From the IMG/VR virus record IMGVR_UViG_3300042691_030010, positions 1 through 22,190 of that record: 22,190 nucleotides of DNA; one strand, given 5' to 3'. Made by a program: the position numbers and the translations under genes. The notes below the pieces were generated by a model. That model was not told the origin of the DNA. It ran no database searches and worked only from the letters and a program-made list of their open reading frames with translations. Below, piece by piece: positions 19,620-22,190 of the stretch; position 1 is the stretch's first letter; the number at the start of each line of letters is the position of its first letter. This DNA is from a virus.

Positions 19620-21397
19620 TAATACCTCGTCTGATCTGAAGTCCTACGCAAGTGAATGTTCCAAGTGACGTACCCCTCGGTTACATGAATCACTTGATAT
19701 AGAAACCCGCCGACTTCATAAAACTTTTCGACCAAAAGGTCGTTTGATGAACAATCGACCATCGCTTGAGTTGTGTATCCTTGTTTAGATACCATCTTCA
19801 GCATGATGTCGCCCTGCTGAACGGAGCCGCCTGACTTCAAAACAAAGTCGTGCTCAAATTCGACGATTTGCGGGCTCGGCAGCATTTGCACCAAAGTCTC
19901 GACGGCATTTCCTTCGCCAAGCGAGTCGCCATCCCAAGTGCGCGTCATGATTTTCACGGTTTTCTTGGCCGCGCCAATGTCGTCGCGAACACTCAGCAAA
20001 TTATCAAGATTCGCAATGAGCTGGCCCACGATGCCGTTACCTGTGCCATTGCCCCACGTGCCGGTCTTGTTTACGCTTTCAATCGTGTACTGAATGCCGT
20101 TTCTGACGTTGGTGATTCCTGGATCTGTGGAGACCAAGGTTCCTTCTTTAGCAACGCCAAGAATCTCATACTCAACGCCGTCTTTGACGTTAGCAATTCC
20201 TGGGTCAGTGGAATCAACTTCGAGAGTCCCAACTTTTGTCACGCTCTCGATTTTGTACGAAGTGCCATCGAGCACGTTTGCAATTCCTGGGTCGGTAGAC
20301 TCAAGTGTTCCGGTTTTCGTAGCGTTATCAAAATTTATAGCCAGCTTCACGTTAGCAACCGAGGGGAGATCAAGAGTTCCTGTTTTGGCAATGTTGTTGG
20401 CGGTGTAACCTGTCGCGAGGCGCACGTTTGCCACACCTGGGTCGGTCCATCGATCCGCACCCGTATAAGTGCCAGTTTTAGAAACGCCATCGAAAGTCAC
20501 GCCGGTTTTAACATTGGCTTCGCTAGGAAGATCCAAGGTTCCTGTGCCAGCATCGACGGATGTTCCTAAACGCACGTTTCCTGCTGTCGGAACTGCCAAG
20601 GTTCCGGTCTGTGTGGCTCCTGCGTAAGTGTAGCCAGTAGCCGAGCGCACGTTAGCAATGCCTGGGTCGGTGTAGCTTGTGCCATCAAATGAAGCCACTG
20701 ACCAAAAACCCGTGCGAGCTGCATAGACGTGATTTTCGACGGAATCCCAAAGCAAAAGCTCGTTTAACTGGCAGTTTTGAAAGGCCGTTACGTTGAGCGA
20801 TCCTGAGATGATTTCTCTCATGTAAATTTGTTTGCGATAAGGTGATGCTAGAGCTAACGGGGCTGTCATGGTGTCAATCTCGACGCCATCTTTTGAGACT
20901 TTAACAGCGCCCGCGGTCGTAGTGCCATCCCAAGTAAGCATTAAATCGAAAGGCACATTGGCAGTGGTGCTTAGAGTAGTCGTTCCAACTACAATGCTAA
21001 AGTTTCCAGCGGCATCAGAAACTTGCATGAAGACTTTGCCGCCGTTTGTAGTGCCCACGCGAAAGCCGTAGCCATAACCGCCACGCATGTTGCCAACTTC
21101 GATAATGCCATAGGTGGATGTCCAAGGTGACTCGGTGGCGTTTGGTACGATTCGCGCCAGAACTGAAAATGAAGTAGCGCCATCAACGCACACATTTGCG
21201 CGACCAGGCCAAATCAAGCCTTTGATGACCGAAATTGGGGTCATGTCGAGGCAGTAGCCACCGAAAACGCCAGGGTTTGCGTTTGCAACAACATCGACTG
21301 TTTCATAGCCAAGGTTGGAAAATGGTGAAGAAGTAACGCCGCCAGGGCCATACCATGCATTTAGTTGTGTACCGCGAACGGCAAAGCGCAAGGCCAT
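19619..21397 (-). CDS. 592-aa neck protein: lectin-like domain, repeat arm, head-closure-like C-terminus
   Basis: Residues 1-235 look like a concanavalin/LamG-type beta sandwich (SFSVLARIVPN, FDLMLTWDGTTTAGAVKVSK, QLNELLLWDS). Residues 243-448 hold eight repeats of about 25 residues of the form TDPGIANV..G..Y.......TGTL. Residues about 455-592 (LLSVRDDIGAAKKTVKIMTR, then MLPSPQIVEFE, GDIMLKMVSKQGYT, FYEVGGFLYQVIHV and TWNIHLRR) resemble neck or head-closure proteins of myophages, which are usually single-domain. The gene lies between a connector and neck genes, fitting that role. The lectin and repeats would project from the neck or head and may bind sugars. The C-terminal assignment is moderately sure; the fusion is the odd part. 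Confidence 0.65.
   Translation of the reverse strand: MALRFAVRGTQLNAWYGPGGVTSSPFSNLGYETVDVVANANPGVFGGYCLDMTPISVIKGLIWPGRANVCVDGATSFSVLARIVPNATESPWTSTYGIIEVGNMRGGYGYGFRVGTTNGGKVFMQVSDAAGNFSIVVGTTTLSTTANVPFDLMLTWDGTTTAGAVKVSKDGVEIDTMTAPLALASPYRKQIYMREIISGSLNVTAFQNCQLNELLLWDSVENHVYAARTGFWSVASFDGTSYTDPGIANVRSATGYTYAGATQTGTLAVPTAGNVRLGTSVDAGTGTLDLPSEANVKTGVTFDGVSKTGTYTGADRWTDPGVANVRLATGYTANNIAKTGTLDLPSVANVKLAINFDNATKTGTLESTDPGIANVLDGTSYKIESVTKVGTLEVDSTDPGIANVKDGVEYEILGVAKEGTLVSTDPGITNVRNGIQYTIESVNKTGTWGNGTGNGIVGQLIANLDNLLSVRDDIGAAKKTVKIMTRTWDGDSLGEGNAVETLVQMLPSPQIVEFEHDFVLKSGGSVQQGDIMLKMVSKQGYTTQAMVDCSSNDLLVEKFYEVGGFLYQVIHVTEGYVTWNIHLRRTSDQTRY
20054..20671 (-). repeat. Eight-unit protein repeat array in the neck protein
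   Basis: Encodes residues 243-448. Units begin TDPGIANV, VPTAGNV, LPSEANV, TDPGVANV, LPSVANV, TDPGIANV, TDPGIANV, TDPGITNV and end in GTL, GTY or GTW. The DNA keeps the repeat partly (CCTGGATC, CCTGGGTC), so unit loss or gain by recombination is possible. A long open frame on the plus strand here is due to the repeats. Confidence 0.8.
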
Positions 21398-21754
21398 TTA
21401 AACCACCACGCCGACGTTGATTCCACCCTTTGAAGCGATTGGAATGTCGAGAAGCTCTGAGAGTTCCACGAGCACGCGTTTTCTTTCGCGGCGAAGAATG
21501 TTCATTTCTTCGGGATTCAGTTCGATGTCGCCGACTTTCGTGCTCATCACGCGGCCAAGTGCCTCGTCGAGCTTTACGTCGAGACCAACAACGCGAGTGA
21601 GCAGCGTAATGACATCAGCTTCGATTTCCGCGTTGAGGTTATCCAAGCGTGAAGCAACAACAGAGTTGTAATGCGTCGAAGTCGTTATCAGCAGCTTACC
21701 AGGCCAGCCGAGCAGGCGAACCACATCGTTTTTTTGTGCGGAAGTAAGTGCCAT
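21398..21754 (-). CDS. Head-tail connector protein
   Basis: 118 aa, helical. LTSAQKNDVVRLLGWPGKLL opens the protein, then IEADVITLLTRVVGLDVKLD and LNPEEMNILRRERKRVLVEL, typical of gp6/gp15-type head-tail connectors, which form a ring under the portal. It precedes the neck protein with a TAA-ATG junction and follows a Lys-rich small gene. The call rests on size, helical pattern and order. Confidence 0.65.
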   Translation of the reverse strand: MALTSAQKNDVVRLLGWPGKLLITTSTHYNSVVASRLDNLNAEIEADVITLLTRVVGLDVKLDEALGRVMSTKVGDIELNPEEMNILRRERKRVLVELSELLDIPIASKGGINVGVVV

Positions 21755-21760
21755 AAGTGC

Positions 21761-21904
21761 TTAATCCTTTTTCTTCTTTAACGCCTTCGGGACGGGCTTT
21801 ACTGGCTTCACGTCTTCTTGCTCAGGCTTTTCGTTTAACGCTGTGCCCTTGGCCTGCTGTTTCTTTTTTAGCGCCACTCGGCGCGAGCTAGTAACCATTC
21901 CCAT
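21761..21904 (-). CDS. 47-aa Lys-rich protein
   Basis: A short gene between terminator and connector: ATG after AGGG, TAA 6 nt before the connector start. The protein is very basic (MGMVTSSRRVALKKKQQ, ending ALKKKKD) with a Pro/Val/Glu middle (EDVKPVKPVPK), probably disordered. A second in-frame ATG is two codons on. It could bind DNA or a capsid partner. The position is well supported; the function is unknown. Confidence 0.55.
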   Translation of the reverse strand: MGMVTSSRRVALKKKQQAKGTALNEKPEQEDVKPVKPVPKALKKKKD

Positions 21905-21929
21905 TTTTTAACCCTTGGTTGTTGGTTGT

Positions 21930-21969
21930 AAAAAAGGGGAGTCGCCGCCAACCCCAACGAACGACCCCC
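21930..21969 (-). terminator. Intrinsic terminator after the right-edge gene
   Basis: Leftward: GGGGGTCG pairs with CGACTCCCC (8 bp with one bulged T) around a 17-nt loop, followed by TTTTTT. It sits 22 nt after the stop of the right-edge gene. It would separate a highly expressed upstream head gene from the neck genes. Confidence 0.75.
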
Positions 21970-21990
21970 TAAACCATCCGAAGATGATTT

Positions 21991-22190
21991 TTAAACGGTT
22001 TCGACCCAGTAGCCGGAAATTTGAATCATGGCGTTGGTCATGGCCACTGTTCCGGTCTCCTGATAATTCACAGTAAGAGTAGATCCCGCCGCAACTTCTT
22101 CGTAAGTCGAAGAAATGTTCATAGCTTTCGCAACATCGACAACGAGCGCATTTTCATGTGCTGCGCGTGAATCCAATTCGGCAACCACGT
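21991..22190 (-). CDS. 3' end of an unidentified head gene, cut by window edge
   Basis: The last 65 codons are open to the edge; the first GTG inside the window is probably not the start. The visible part has SRAAHENALVVDVAKAMN, STYEEVAAGSTLTVNY and ends MIQISGYWVETV. Followed by a strong terminator, as is common after major capsid or decoration genes. Which protein it is cannot be told from this piece. Confidence 0.6.
   Translation of the reverse strand, partial: VVAELDSRAAHENALVVDVAKAMNISSTYEEVAAGSTLTVNYQETGTVAMTNAMIQISGYWVETV

Noticed and set aside
19850-20569. 239-aa open frame on the plus strand
   Set aside because: It is antisense to the repeat array of the neck protein; openness follows from the periodic DNA and there is no ribosome site or domain.
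1-22190. CRISPR array, tRNA genes, insertion sequence ends, attachment site
   Set aside because: Looked for regular spaced repeats, cloverleaf features and terminal inverted repeats by eye; none stood out.

Overview
The window is a block of a temperate contractile-tailed phage (myophage) or prophage. Moderate GC content, lipoprotein-type lysis genes and two peptidoglycan hydrolases point to a Gram-negative host. Nothing visible fixes the host genus. A Bdellovibrio-like predatory bacterium is only a guess. Almost everything reads leftward (minus strand); one repressor gene reads rightward. No tRNA, rRNA, CRISPR array, insertion sequence, integrase or attachment site was seen.

Layout from right to left, the direction of late transcription. 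Head and neck: the 3' end of an unidentified gene, a terminator, a 47-aa Lys-rich protein, a head-tail connector, a 592-aa neck protein with a lectin-like N-terminus and a repeat arm, three tandem genes sharing a short RFxRxxGRVVP peptide, an HK97 gp10-like protein and a tail terminator. Tail: sheath, tube, an intrinsic terminator, tail assembly chaperone plus a 42-aa overlapping partner, tape measure (651 aa), LysM hub protein, a 61-aa protein, gpD-like hub, gpV-like spike, a 73-aa protein, gp25/gpW, gpJ, gpI, a fibre protein and a Gly-rich adhesin-like protein that carries a secretion signal. Lysis: a small lipoprotein, a TM/coiled-coil protein, a lipoprotein lytic transglycosylase, a 55-aa membrane protein, an 81-aa protein overlapping a second lipoprotein, and a CHAP-like hydrolase. 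A small helical gene of unknown function ends the block.

The late block ends tail-to-tail with the HTH repressor gene at one shared hairpin terminator. The repressor is divergent from an early leftward operon: a Gp157-family protein, a 72-aa protein and a Bet/RecT-family single-strand annealing protein cut by the left edge. Five copies of a near-palindrome close to AAGTNNACTT lie between and inside the start of the divergent genes and are the likely operators.

Most structural genes overlap by 1 to 11 bases or touch (TAATG, ATGA, TAGTG), so translational coupling is probably general. The least explained parts are the GRVVP-tagged gene trio, the fused neck protein, the signal-peptide-bearing adhesin, the doubled lysis gene set, and hairpins that bury two ribosome binding sites.
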